64,000 nt of DNA, from assembly GCF_900096565.1 (NCBI RefSeq), contig NZ_FMYP01000014.1, positions 1-64,000 of the forward strand, given 5' to 3'. A model generated the notes under the pieces. That model did no database searches, was not told the DNA's origin, and saw nothing but the letters and a program-made list of their open reading frames with translations. Made by a program: the position numbers and the translations under genes. Below, piece by piece: positions 56,623-63,600 of the stretch. Origin of the DNA: Williamwhitmania taraxaci (GTDB lineage Bacteria; Bacteroidota; Bacteroidia; Bacteroidales; Williamwhitmaniaceae). How positions within the stretch are numbered: position 1 is the stretch's first letter; each line of letters starts with the position of its first letter.

Positions 56623-57768
56623 CTATGAATTAACTGCAGTTAGCCATTCAAAGAACATACGACCTTGCACTTTATACCCCTCCTTGGAGAGATGGAGGCG
56701 ATCGGGAGAGGCAAGTCCCCTGTGGTACCAACCCTCGATGGAACCTTCCCCACCCATTTGGTTGAAGAAATCCCACACAGCGCATTGGGTGTTTGCCGCA
56801 ACAGTGGTTATAATTTCGGCTGCAATCTTGGGCGAAGGAGTGGTTTTCCTCCCTTTTGCCATAAAATCGCCCGGAGTGGTCAATACCAATGTGGCAAACG
56901 GTGCTGCAATTCTAACCTTTTCAATGAGTTTTTCGAGGTTGACTTTAAGATCCTGAGGCGAAAAGGCGGTGCTGTAGGCATCGTTGGTTCCTAGCGAAAT
57001 AATAACGTGTGTGGGGTTAATGCTCTTTATCTGGGTTGCAAGGTTGTCGCACCGTAGGAACGATGTGGTAGATGCACCGTTTAGCCCTACTACGTTGTAG
57101 GCAAAGGCACTTTGCATATCTTCCAGTAAGAGTCCGTGGACCCTAAATTCTCCATCCGTCCGTCCCGCTAGGGACATGGTAATTGAATCTGCTTTGGTGT
57201 CTAAAATGAAATCAATAAAATCGGAATCCTTGTTGTCGAAGGTTTTTATTACCGTGAAGTTACCCGCTATTCTAGGTTTTATTCCGGAAGTGGAGGTGTA
57301 TAAAATTCGCACTCGGTTGAATCGGCTTTTTTCATTCTTCAGCTTAAAGGATATGGTGGCAGTCCTATCGGCTGTCTTGAGCACAATTCCGTTTATACCA
57401 AAAGCGTCCATAGCGAGCACGTCAGTACTTTTTAATGTCGTCCAACTACCGGTGGAGGTCGACTTATAATCGAGCGGGTTATTGGTTGCCGCTACGCTGA
57501 ACGGAAAAACGAAGCCTCGCTGAGGCATAGTGTCTCTGAGGTATTCGCGCAGCAAGCGACGAACCTCTCCGGTAAACAAGTCGGCTTGGATATGGGAGTC
57601 GCCAATATGTAAAATTCTTACCTCTTGCTTGTTTGTTGCTTCCGATGCGTCTGGGGCGGCAATTACTGCTGCATTAGTTTTGGTCATTGTAGAAGTGGCG
57701 GTTTCGTTGGGCATTTCGATGCCCACAAACAAGCGTAATAGGAGTATGAAAAGGGTGCTATTGACCAT
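56623..57768 (-). CDS. SGNH-hydrolase protein, likely O-acetyl transfer
   Basis: The 381-residue protein has an N-terminal hydrophobic stretch (TLFILLLRLFVGI) that may be a signal anchor. SGNH blocks are visible: block I RILHIGDSHIQADLF (catalytic Ser in GDS), block III HVIISLGTNDAYS (GxND) and block V PDRLHLSKEG (DxxH). Between block I and III is a beta-rich insertion of about 160 residues, probably a carbohydrate-binding or jelly-roll part. It overlaps the upstream SGNH gene by 11 bases and ends 3 bases before the MBOAT gene. Confidence 0.85.
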   Translation of the reverse strand: MVNSTLFILLLRLFVGIEMPNETATSTMTKTNAAVIAAPDASEATNKQEVRILHIGDSHIQADLFTGEVRRLLREYLRDTMPQRGFVFPFSVAATNNPLDYKSTSTGSWTTLKSTDVLAMDAFGINGIVLKTADRTATISFKLKNEKSRFNRVRILYTSTSGIKPRIAGNFTVIKTFDNKDSDFIDFILDTKADSITMSLAGRTDGEFRVHGLLLEDMQSAFAYNVVGLNGASTTSFLRCDNLATQIKSINPTHVIISLGTNDAYSTAFSPQDLKVNLEKLIEKVRIAAPFATLVLTTPGDFMAKGRKTTPSPKIAAEIITTVAANTQCAVWDFFNQMGGEGSIEGWYHRGLASPDRLHLSKEGYKVQGRMFFEWLTAVNS

Positions 57769-59260
57769 CTGGCAGGGTGTTTTTCGAGGCGAGGAACTCT
57801 TGGTAGTCTTTCATTAGGGCTTTGTAGAAGATGTCCCCAATGAGGTTGGCTCCTTTTATTGTAAAGTGAATGTAGTCCTTGTTGGCAAGGGGCGGCTGGG
57901 CCGAGACCCAGGCAGGCATAGAGTTTTTTCCGCCCATGGCCTTGTAGCAATCCCAAAAGGCACATCCGGCACGGAACGCCGCCCTTTTCTGTGCATCGCG
58001 AATAGGTTCAATATTATTGTGCGAGACCATTCGTCCATTCTCGTTTTTGGAGATGTCCGAGACACCAATGAGCATCACCGATGCCTTGGGTGCAGCCTTT
58101 CGAATATACATCAGCTGCCGGTATAGCGCCTCTTCGTAGTATCCGTAGCTGCGCGCATGGGTGGGAACCACGTTAACGCCAAACTCGAGAAGAATAAGGC
58201 GGGCATTCAGCATTTGGTAGGAGTTGGAGAGTACCGAAAAGTTTTCCCGCGTAAATTCAAGCCCGGAACTTCCTCTGATTGGGATATTGTCCACCGCCAC
58301 TCCGTAGCTGTTGTCGAAGCCGAGTCCAAAGATCAATGGGCTTTGGTCGGCCTGCATCTTAATGCTTATGCTTTTTGCCGATGCAGGTATGGTTACTGTT
58401 GTAAGCAATGGCTTTGATGAAGGGGAAACGATATCGGCATAGAGTGTTGCCTCGTCGCACTTAATTTGGAGAAGGAGCGGGGAGGTGGGCCTATAGCAAA
58501 AGGAGAAACGGTTCACCATTCGTCCCAGCCTGTTTTGGCTAATGGTGATATAGCCCTCCTTTTTCGTCCCCGATTCGGTAATCCCGATTCGAGCCGAGCT
58601 AAAGAATGGACCAAAATCTTTCTTCTCCTTATCGTCCTTGTTCTTAATCTTTCGCGTGTCCCACAGGTTTGTGCTGGTTACGCTCATCATATAGCTTTGT
58701 TCGGCACTTTCGAGCGTTATAAATCCATATCCCCCTCCGCCAAATTGCTCTTGAAGGCGCTTGCGCAGGCGGGAGCTAATTCTATCCACCTCTATTTGTG
58801 AGTCGCCATAGTGAAGCACTCGAATGGGAAGCGTGCCGGGCTGAATTGTTAGCAGCGATTCGAAGAAATTACGAAGGGCTGCCTTGGCGCTGTCGGAGTG
58901 TTCTATGGCAATATTGGGTAGCTTGGTTTCAATATTTCTTATGGGTGTTGTCGGCAACAATGAATCCTGCTGGACACGGCTACTATCTTGTAATTTAGCC
59001 GCCATGCTACTATCTAAGGTGTCGATGGTAGGCAACGAATCGCTATTCGTTTCGATATTGGCTAGTAGTTCAGCGTTAAATAGCTGGTTGATATCTTTGG
59101 TGTTGCTGGTGTCGGGGAGGAAGATGTCGGAAAGCGAGGGGAACGTTATTGTGCAATTGTTGCCAACCCGGATTCCTTGCTTAGGAAATAGCAAGGCGAT
59201 TGCGCCTAGGGCAACCATCACGAGAAGCAACAGAAAGAAAGTTTTTATTGGTTTGTGCAT
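57758..59260 (-). CDS. SGNH-hydrolase protein, membrane-anchored
   Basis: The 500-residue protein starts with a membrane helix (TFFLLLLVMVALGAIALLF) and a Ser/Thr/Asp-rich linker to about residue 130. The SGNH domain then has RVLHYGDSQIEVDRI (block I), ILLEFGVNV (block III, with G-x-N) and KDYIHFTIKGANLI (block V, D-x-x-H). A long insertion sits between block I and III, as in the second SGNH protein; the two share GDS[HQ]I but are otherwise divergent. It is the first gene of the SGNH-SGNH-MBOAT operon. In related systems SGNH proteins complete acetyl transfer in the periplasm. Confidence 0.85.
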   Translation of the reverse strand: MHKPIKTFFLLLLVMVALGAIALLFPKQGIRVGNNCTITFPSLSDIFLPDTSNTKDINQLFNAELLANIETNSDSLPTIDTLDSSMAAKLQDSSRVQQDSLLPTTPIRNIETKLPNIAIEHSDSAKAALRNFFESLLTIQPGTLPIRVLHYGDSQIEVDRISSRLRKRLQEQFGGGGYGFITLESAEQSYMMSVTSTNLWDTRKIKNKDDKEKKDFGPFFSSARIGITESGTKKEGYITISQNRLGRMVNRFSFCYRPTSPLLLQIKCDEATLYADIVSPSSKPLLTTVTIPASAKSISIKMQADQSPLIFGLGFDNSYGVAVDNIPIRGSSGLEFTRENFSVLSNSYQMLNARLILLEFGVNVVPTHARSYGYYEEALYRQLMYIRKAAPKASVMLIGVSDISKNENGRMVSHNNIEPIRDAQKRAAFRAGCAFWDCYKAMGGKNSMPAWVSAQPPLANKDYIHFTIKGANLIGDIFYKALMKDYQEFLASKNTLPDGQ

Positions 59261-59521
59261 GGAAAGCGTAACCTATTGCTGGTTTTCGGTAAATGTAAAA
59301 ATAATTTGGAAGAATTTGCCGAATCAATCATTTTCCTTATTTTCACAGCACCTAAACGAAGATATCATAATCTAAACCTAACCCTTACACACCAATGACA
59401 CGACTTGAGCAGCTAGCCTTTTGTTTATCCCAAATTGGAGATGGTTGTATTGCCTTTTTCGTGACATAAAACTTATAACCTAGATTAACAGTAGTTAAAA
59501 CGCATTAGCTGACTGACCACC
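59261..59521. other. Intergenic region before the candidate small RNA
   Basis: No supported gene: a 24-codon frame at 59395 (MTRLEQLAFCLSQ...) has no convincing ribosome-binding site. The sequence CTAAACCTA at 59372 recurs inverted at 59589. Confidence 0.4.
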
Positions 59522-59529
59522 TATCTTTG
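59522..59529 (+). promoter_or_regulatory. Orphan -7 box (TATCTTTG)
   Basis: An exact TAnnTTTG match with no gene following on this strand before a terminator about 110 bases later. No clear -33 TTTG. Confidence 0.5.
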
Positions 59530-59535
59530 TAATGT

Positions 59536-59650
59536 TAAATGGAAGTAACCATTTCTCCATTTCAAAGAAAAATTTAGGTGTTATTTCATAGGTTTAGGTT
59601 TTAGGTTAAAAGGGCAAAGAGGGACGATGAAAATCGTCCCTCTTTGTTTT
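59536..59650 (+). ncRNA. Candidate small RNA (promoter to terminator, no ORF)
   Basis: The predicted transcript runs from just after the TATCTTTG box to a strong hairpin: 14-bp stem CAAAGAGGGACGAT (59615-59628), GNRA-type loop GAAA, ATCGTCCCTCTTTG, followed by TTTT. Near the 5' end AAATGG (59537-59542) can pair with either of two CCATTT copies (49-54 or 57-62), giving mutually exclusive hairpins of 6 and 7 bp. No coding frame with support exists in it, and the next plus-strand gene is 1 kb away. Whether it is transcribed is not shown by the sequence. Confidence 0.45.
59615..59650. terminator. Terminator with 14-bp perfect stem
   Basis: The same hairpin. In the minus direction it lies about 120 bases beyond the SPFH gene and is followed by CCCTTTT, so it could also serve that gene, less well. 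Confidence 0.75.
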
Positions 59651-59763
59651 GGTGCAACCAAGCCTGAATGTTCTACCGGAAGAGGTGAGGCTTTGCTGTT
59701 TTGAAAAATGCTTGTTGCGCCGATGGAATGGTCTTTCTTTGAGGCGCGGCACCTATCCGTTTA

Positions 59764-60435
59764 CTATGAACGATCCTGCTTGCCCCCATTTTTCTTCTTG
59801 CGCTTAGCCGACGATCCCTTTGTTCCGTAGGCAAGGTAGTTTACCCGAGTTTCGACAATGCTAATGCCTCCATGTTGCAACCGGAGGCGCAACTCTTCTT
59901 CCAAATGTTTGTTTACAACGTCGCTACCGGCAATAAGGCTAAACTCCGTGTCTTGTACTTCAATATTGTTGTAGTGGAAGCTGTCGGCTAGCTTAAGCAG
60001 GGCCGCGTCGCTTTGGAATATTACAAAATGCTGGTAGTCGTCTACTTCAAAGGCCGCCTTGTAAGTATCCTCCACGTTCCATACGAGCACTAGCCCAATA
60101 ACAATTGGCGTTCCTGCCTTGTCGTTGGTCCTAATGGGTATGCTGGTAAAATGGCGTGGCCTTTGGGATACCGTTCTGCGGTTGGTAAGCGGATTCACCC
60201 AGTAGAAACCGTTTTCCTTTATGGTTCCTTTGTAGCGTCCAAAGAATATTAGAACACACGCATCTTTGGGTGCCACGATTACGCTACCTACCAGCATGAA
60301 TAAAGCCACCCCAATAAGAGCGGTGGCTACAACATATCCATTTACTAATCCCAAAATGGCAACCGTAAGGCATAGTGCCGCTGCCAGTATGCCTATCCAT
60401 CCATTGATGGGTTTTACAATTTTTTCGTTGTTCAT
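59764..60435 (-). CDS. SPFH-domain membrane protein, short C-terminus
   Basis: A 223-residue SPFH/band-7 protein. Two N-terminal membrane helices (about 12-32 and 36-54; ILAAALCLTVAILGLVNGY) are followed by the SPFH domain, with PKDACVLIFFGRYKGTI and NGFYWVNPLTNRR. Relatives of this type run on past the VNYLAY stretch through a long helical region of some 80 residues. Here the chain stops at a basic tail (SSAKRKKKNGGKQDRS). It is therefore short, either truncated or a distinct subtype. Transcribed alone on the minus strand. Confidence 0.8.
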   Translation of the reverse strand: MNNEKIVKPINGWIGILAAALCLTVAILGLVNGYVVATALIGVALFMLVGSVIVAPKDACVLIFFGRYKGTIKENGFYWVNPLTNRRTVSQRPRHFTSIPIRTNDKAGTPIVIGLVLVWNVEDTYKAAFEVDDYQHFVIFQSDAALLKLADSFHYNNIEVQDTEFSLIAGSDVVNKHLEEELRLRLQHGGISIVETRVNYLAYGTKGSSAKRKKKNGGKQDRS

Positions 60436-60654
60436 GGCTCGAAGTATTATTTAACTGCTTTGCATGTGAAATATAGTGCATTTTTCAGCAAAAGTCAATA
60501 GGTGATATAGTATTTGTTTTTGGAATACGCTTGATTCCCAATACTACCCGCCGAGAATTGTAGGCCCCATTGGAATTGTTTCTTTATCTTTACCTCCGCA
60601 ACGACTGCTATTCTGGGTGGTGTATTCGTGCAAGTAGTTTTAAAAACAAGCATC

Positions 60655-61239
60655 ATGGCAAAGAGTATTTATCAAATTCAGGTGGCATTAGTAGGCTCAA
60701 AGCCGAAGATTTGGCGCCGTGTGTTAATTCCCTCCGATATGCCCCTATCCGATGTGCATAAGGTAATTCAAACCGCTATGGGATGGGCCAACTCTCACCT
60801 GCATCAGTTTGTGAAGGGAAAGAAGTATTATGCACCGGTAGTTGAGGATGACGATTCATGGGACGATACCGATAGCATCGATTACAAGGATATTTTAGTA
60901 TCCGATTTGCTGAAGGCGGTGAAGGACAAAATGGAGTATGAGTACGACTTTGGCGACGGATGGGAGCATACCGTGGAGCTGGAGGCGATTCTTCCGGTCG
61001 ATGAATCGGCTGTATACCCCTTTTGTGTCGATGGAAAGATGAATTGCCCGGTAGAAGATAGCGGGGGCGTGGGCGGTTACCAGCACATGTTGGCTGTGCT
61101 GAAGGATACTGCCCATGAGGAGTATGCCGAATACATGGAGTGGCTTGGTGGCGATTTGGATCCCACCTACTTCGAGAAGGATGAAATTAATGAGATGTTT
61201 CGTATGACTGATTACGGATGCCTGGATATGTCCTTTTAA
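60655..61239 (+). CDS. Plasmid pRiA4b ORF-3 family protein
   Basis: From ATG 60655 (MAKSIYQIQVALVGSKPKI) the product has 194 residues. The family signature is SKPKIWRRVLIPSDMPLSD and the following MGWANSHLHQF, then YEYDFGDGWEHTVELEA. The acidic second half contains DSGGVGGYQHMLA and LGGDLDPTYFEKDEIN. The family is soluble, occurs on plasmids and chromosomes, and has no known function; related domains are found in toxin-antitoxin and defence-linked contexts. A ttt-rich near -7 box TATCTTTA lies at 60585. Followed by a terminator. Confidence 0.85.
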   Translation: MAKSIYQIQVALVGSKPKIWRRVLIPSDMPLSDVHKVIQTAMGWANSHLHQFVKGKKYYAPVVEDDDSWDDTDSIDYKDILVSDLLKAVKDKMEYEYDFGDGWEHTVELEAILPVDESAVYPFCVDGKMNCPVEDSGGVGGYQHMLAVLKDTAHEEYAEYMEWLGGDLDPTYFEKDEINEMFRMTDYGCLDMSF

Positions 61240-61268
61240 TCGCTCATGCTTTGAACGATATGGAATTG

Positions 61269-61298
61269 CGCGAACCGGTTGGTTCGCGTTTTTTTTTG
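61269..61298 (+). terminator. Rho-independent terminator
   Basis: CGCGAACC (61269-61276), loop GGTT, GGTTCGCG, then a run of T. Confidence 0.85.
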
Positions 61299-61435
61299 CT
61301 ACCGGGCTAGTTCATGCTTTTGTGGTGATGGGTTACGGAGTTCATTACCGTAGGTTTTGGCATACGTTGAGTTGGTTTCTTTGGCTCGCCATTGTATTCG
61401 GGATACAGCACAATCACCTCTGTTTGCGCCATAAT

Positions 61436-61465
61436 ACCCAAGGCCCGTTGCGGGGCCTTGGGTTG
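61436..61465 (-). terminator. Terminator hairpin after the DUF6261-like gene
   Basis: ACCCAAGGCCC pairs with GGGCCTTGGGT. On the minus strand it lies 9 bases after the gene's stop. No strong T-tract, so confidence is moderate. Confidence 0.6.
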
Positions 61466-61473
61466 TGTGTGAT

Positions 61474-62193
61474 TTAATCTGAATTCAAATTTGTTTGCGA
61501 CTGGTTTCCCGATGCCCGAAAGCCCCGCTCAATTTCGGCCAGCTGCTGCTTGATGGTGAGGTTAAGCGCGTGCCATACCGGGCTGGTGGTGGTAAGCTCC
61601 ATGGCCTCGGCATACTTTGTAAAAGCACGTAGCGCCCGCTCAAGGTCGCGGCGCTTGTTCGATGCTGCCGCAATCTCGCTCTTGGTGGCCTCGCTCACGG
61701 CCCGGCTGCGCTGCGTCTCCTCAAAATGCTGCTGCGCTTGGGGAAGATACACCACCTGCGGACGGATGCCCATCAGGTCGATGTCTGCTTGCCACTCGGC
61801 CTCGGCCAGCTTGGCAATAAAGGCATGCACGTAGGTGGACTCGTCGTTGTAGGGCTTGTCCTCAATGTCGGCCGAGTATTTGATCACCATGGGCTCCATG
61901 CGATGCGCGGCATTGGCTATGTTTGGATCGGGCCAGTAGGTTTTGGCGTGAACCGATTCGCGGATACCCACCACCGCCCAGTCGCGCTTTTTGTCGGCTT
62001 CCACCACGGTGTCGGTTTCGAGCGAGCCCGCCTTTTTGCCCATGCTCAATTGGTACTCGGTGTTAATAGTCTTAAGGTTTTTGAAGGCTTGCGAGCCCGT
62101 TACCTCTGCGGAGTTCGTTTTCTCTGCCGAATCCGTTACTACTGCACCTGCAGCGCCTATGGCTGCTACGGGAAATCTTACGATGTTTGACAT
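61474..62193 (-). CDS. DUF6261-like protein
   Basis: A 239-residue soluble protein, mostly helical. It begins MSNIVRFPVAAIGAAGAVV, and the central DKKRDWAVVGIRESVHA, RMEPMVIKYSADIEDKPYND and ESTYVHAFIAKLAEAE are followed by FEETQRSRAVSEATK and RRDLERALRAF. This resembles the DUF6261 family of Bacteroidota, for which no function is known; the assignment is from pattern memory. The region is visibly more GC-rich than its A+T-rich surroundings. A 42-bp repeat array lies 54 bases upstream of its start. Confidence 0.65.
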   Translation of the reverse strand: MSNIVRFPVAAIGAAGAVVTDSAEKTNSAEVTGSQAFKNLKTINTEYQLSMGKKAGSLETDTVVEADKKRDWAVVGIRESVHAKTYWPDPNIANAAHRMEPMVIKYSADIEDKPYNDESTYVHAFIAKLAEAEWQADIDLMGIRPQVVYLPQAQQHFEETQRSRAVSEATKSEIAAASNKRRDLERALRAFTKYAEAMELTTTSPVWHALNLTIKQQLAEIERGFRASGNQSQTNLNSD

Positions 62194-62243
62194 TTGAATT
62201 TGATTTTATATGGTTAATGCTAGTGATTATTAAATTCTATTAT

Positions 62244-62265
62244 GCTTCTGACTGCTATCAGAAGC
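62244..62265. repeat. Inverted repeat at the gene-proximal edge of the array
   Basis: GCTTCTGA (62244-62251) and TCAGAAGC (62258-62265) form an 8-bp stem with a 6-base loop. It overlaps the first repeat unit and the sequence just before it. Confidence 0.6.
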
Positions 62266-62475
62266 CCCAACCGATAGTGGTTTGCCTCTCTGACTGCTAT
62301 CAGAAGCCCCAACCGATAGTGGTTTGCCTCTCTGACTGCTATCAGAAGCCCCAACCGATAGCGGTTTGCCTCTCTGACTGCTATCAGAAGCCCCAACCGA
62401 TAGCGGTTTGCCTCTCTGACTGCTATCAGAAGCCTCAACCAATAGCGGTTTGCCTCTCTGACTACTGTCGGAGCC
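62248..62475. repeat. 42-bp direct tandem repeats, five full copies and a partial sixth
   Basis: Full units start at 62248, 62290, 62332, 62374 and 62416; a diverged sixth starts at 62458. The unit opens ctgactgctatcagaagcc. Copies 1 and 2 have GATAGT where copies 3 and 4 have GATAGC; copy 5 has AATAGC and a further C-to-T change, so the array shows a one-way gradient of variants. In copies 3 and 4 GCTATC and GATAGC can pair within the unit. No spacers, so this is not a CRISPR array. 42 is a multiple of 3 and of helical turns (about four), so all six frames read through. Confidence 0.95.
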
Positions 62476-62923
62476 AAGAACAGACTCCTTTTGACCTTTT
62501 ATGTACTACCAAGAAAGTGAGTAGGCATTTTCGGTGGGACAAACCTCGTAGACGAAGCATGCCGCTGGTAACGTTGCGGTTAAAAGTCCTTTACCTTTTA
62601 ACCTTTACCCTCATTTAAGGTGGTTCACCTTTCGGGCTGAACGAAATTGTGGGGTTGGAGTGTTTGGGGCTACATTTCATTACCTCTTTGGCATTTGCCA
62701 AGGCAGTAAGAGCCTATGTGCGGGCTCCGGTGCCTTCGCTATTGTTTGCTGGTTGGTTAACGATGAGAAAGTTACGAAAAAGAAATAATACGAGACAAGA
62801 AATTTCGGGAGTATTTTTCAAAAATATTTTGGGTGGTGCGGGAAGTGTTGTGCGCGCTGGGGATTTGGGCTGTTGTGGGGTGAAAAACCGACTAACTGTT
62901 TTTGAAGTTTATGAAACAATTGC
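62476..62923. other. Region without a supported gene
   Basis: A 92-codon frame at 62649-62927 has no clear ribosome-binding site, a Cys-poor and Gly/Ala/Val-rich unlikely composition and no recognised domain, so I do not call it. Nothing else is seen. Confidence 0.4.
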
Positions 62924-62952
62924 TTGACGGGGAGAATTTGTTTTTAACTTTG
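62924..62952 (+). promoter_or_regulatory. Bacteroidota-type promoter (TTG - 18 nt - TAACTTTG)
   Basis: TTG at 62924-62926 and TAACTTTG at 62945-62952, 18 bases apart. The first following gene starts at 63048, leaving a leader of about 90 bases. Confidence 0.6.
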
Positions 62953-63047
62953 TTAAAAGTGTTGTGTCGGTTTGTTTGTAAAACAAGTTTGAGTTTTGCT
63001 GTAATTATCGGTATCATTTTTCTATGTAATCTTTAATTTAGTTCAGT

Positions 63048-63527
63048 ATGAAACATTTTAAACTTATTCTGTTCCTATGTGGAACTATTGGAATAGCAGC
63101 AGTTGGCTGTAAAAAGAGCAACTCTGTTGATATGGCGGATAGGGTTCTTGTTGTTGAGGATTTGTCTCATTCTGCATGTAAGACAAATGCTGCAAGATCG
63201 TCTGAACGGGAAGAATATTTGGAATACCATACAGTGGATAGCAACTACCTTTACATTAAACATGTTAATGCAAGTCTAAATTGTTGTCCCGATAGCATTA
63301 TGGTTTATTCAAGTATTTATGATGGTAAATTACAGTATTTGCTTTGTAACAAAAACAATAACTGTAATTGCAACTGCTTATACGATGTAATCTGTAAAAT
63401 AGGCCCGTTAGATTACGCCAGCTATTCAATGGTTGTAGGCGTTTGCACCGGATCTAGTGCTGAAATAAAAATCGACTTTAATGATAAGACCGAAGGTCGG
63501 ATTCTAATAAAAAACCTATCGGAATGA
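63048..63527 (+). CDS. Cys-rich lipoprotein, unknown function
   Basis: A 159-residue product. MKHFKLILFLCGTIGIAAVGC is a lipoprotein signal peptide with lipobox AAVGC. The mature part is rich in Cys, including NASLNCCPDS, NNNCNCNCLYDVICK and VGVCTGSS, with a polar Asn stretch between. The conserved-looking end is KIDFNDKTEGRILIKNLSE. No family was recognised. The next gene, starting 73 bases after its stop, is another lipoprotein with a related signal peptide, so the two may be an operon. Confidence 0.7.
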   Translation: MKHFKLILFLCGTIGIAAVGCKKSNSVDMADRVLVVEDLSHSACKTNAARSSEREEYLEYHTVDSNYLYIKHVNASLNCCPDSIMVYSSIYDGKLQYLLCNKNNNCNCNCLYDVICKIGPLDYASYSMVVGVCTGSSAEIKIDFNDKTEGRILIKNLSE

Positions 63528-63600
63528 AAGCGGAAATTGTATTTTGTATTGTTGCTTGGAAAACCTATTTTACTGAATCTTTAACCAAAACTAAATCCTT

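Noticed and set aside
59395-59469. 24-codon frame MTRLEQLAFCLSQ...
   Set aside because: Very short, without a convincing ribosome-binding site or conservation evidence.
59372-59597. Inverted CTAAACCTA / TAGGTTTAG pair about 210 bases apart
   Set aside because: Only 9 bp in A+T-rich sequence; expected by chance and not linked to a mobile element.
62248-62475. CRISPR array
   Set aside because: Units are contiguous with no spacers, 42 bp long, and no cas genes are near.
62187-62618. Plus-strand frame made of 14-residue repeats (SDCYQKPQPI...), and matching minus-strand frames
   Set aside because: The 42-bp repeat unit is a multiple of three, so every frame without a stop stays open through it. 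No start context or homology supports a protein.
62649-62927. 92-codon plus-strand frame
   Set aside because: No clear ribosome-binding site, no recognised domain, and the end overlaps the likely promoter of the lipoprotein gene.
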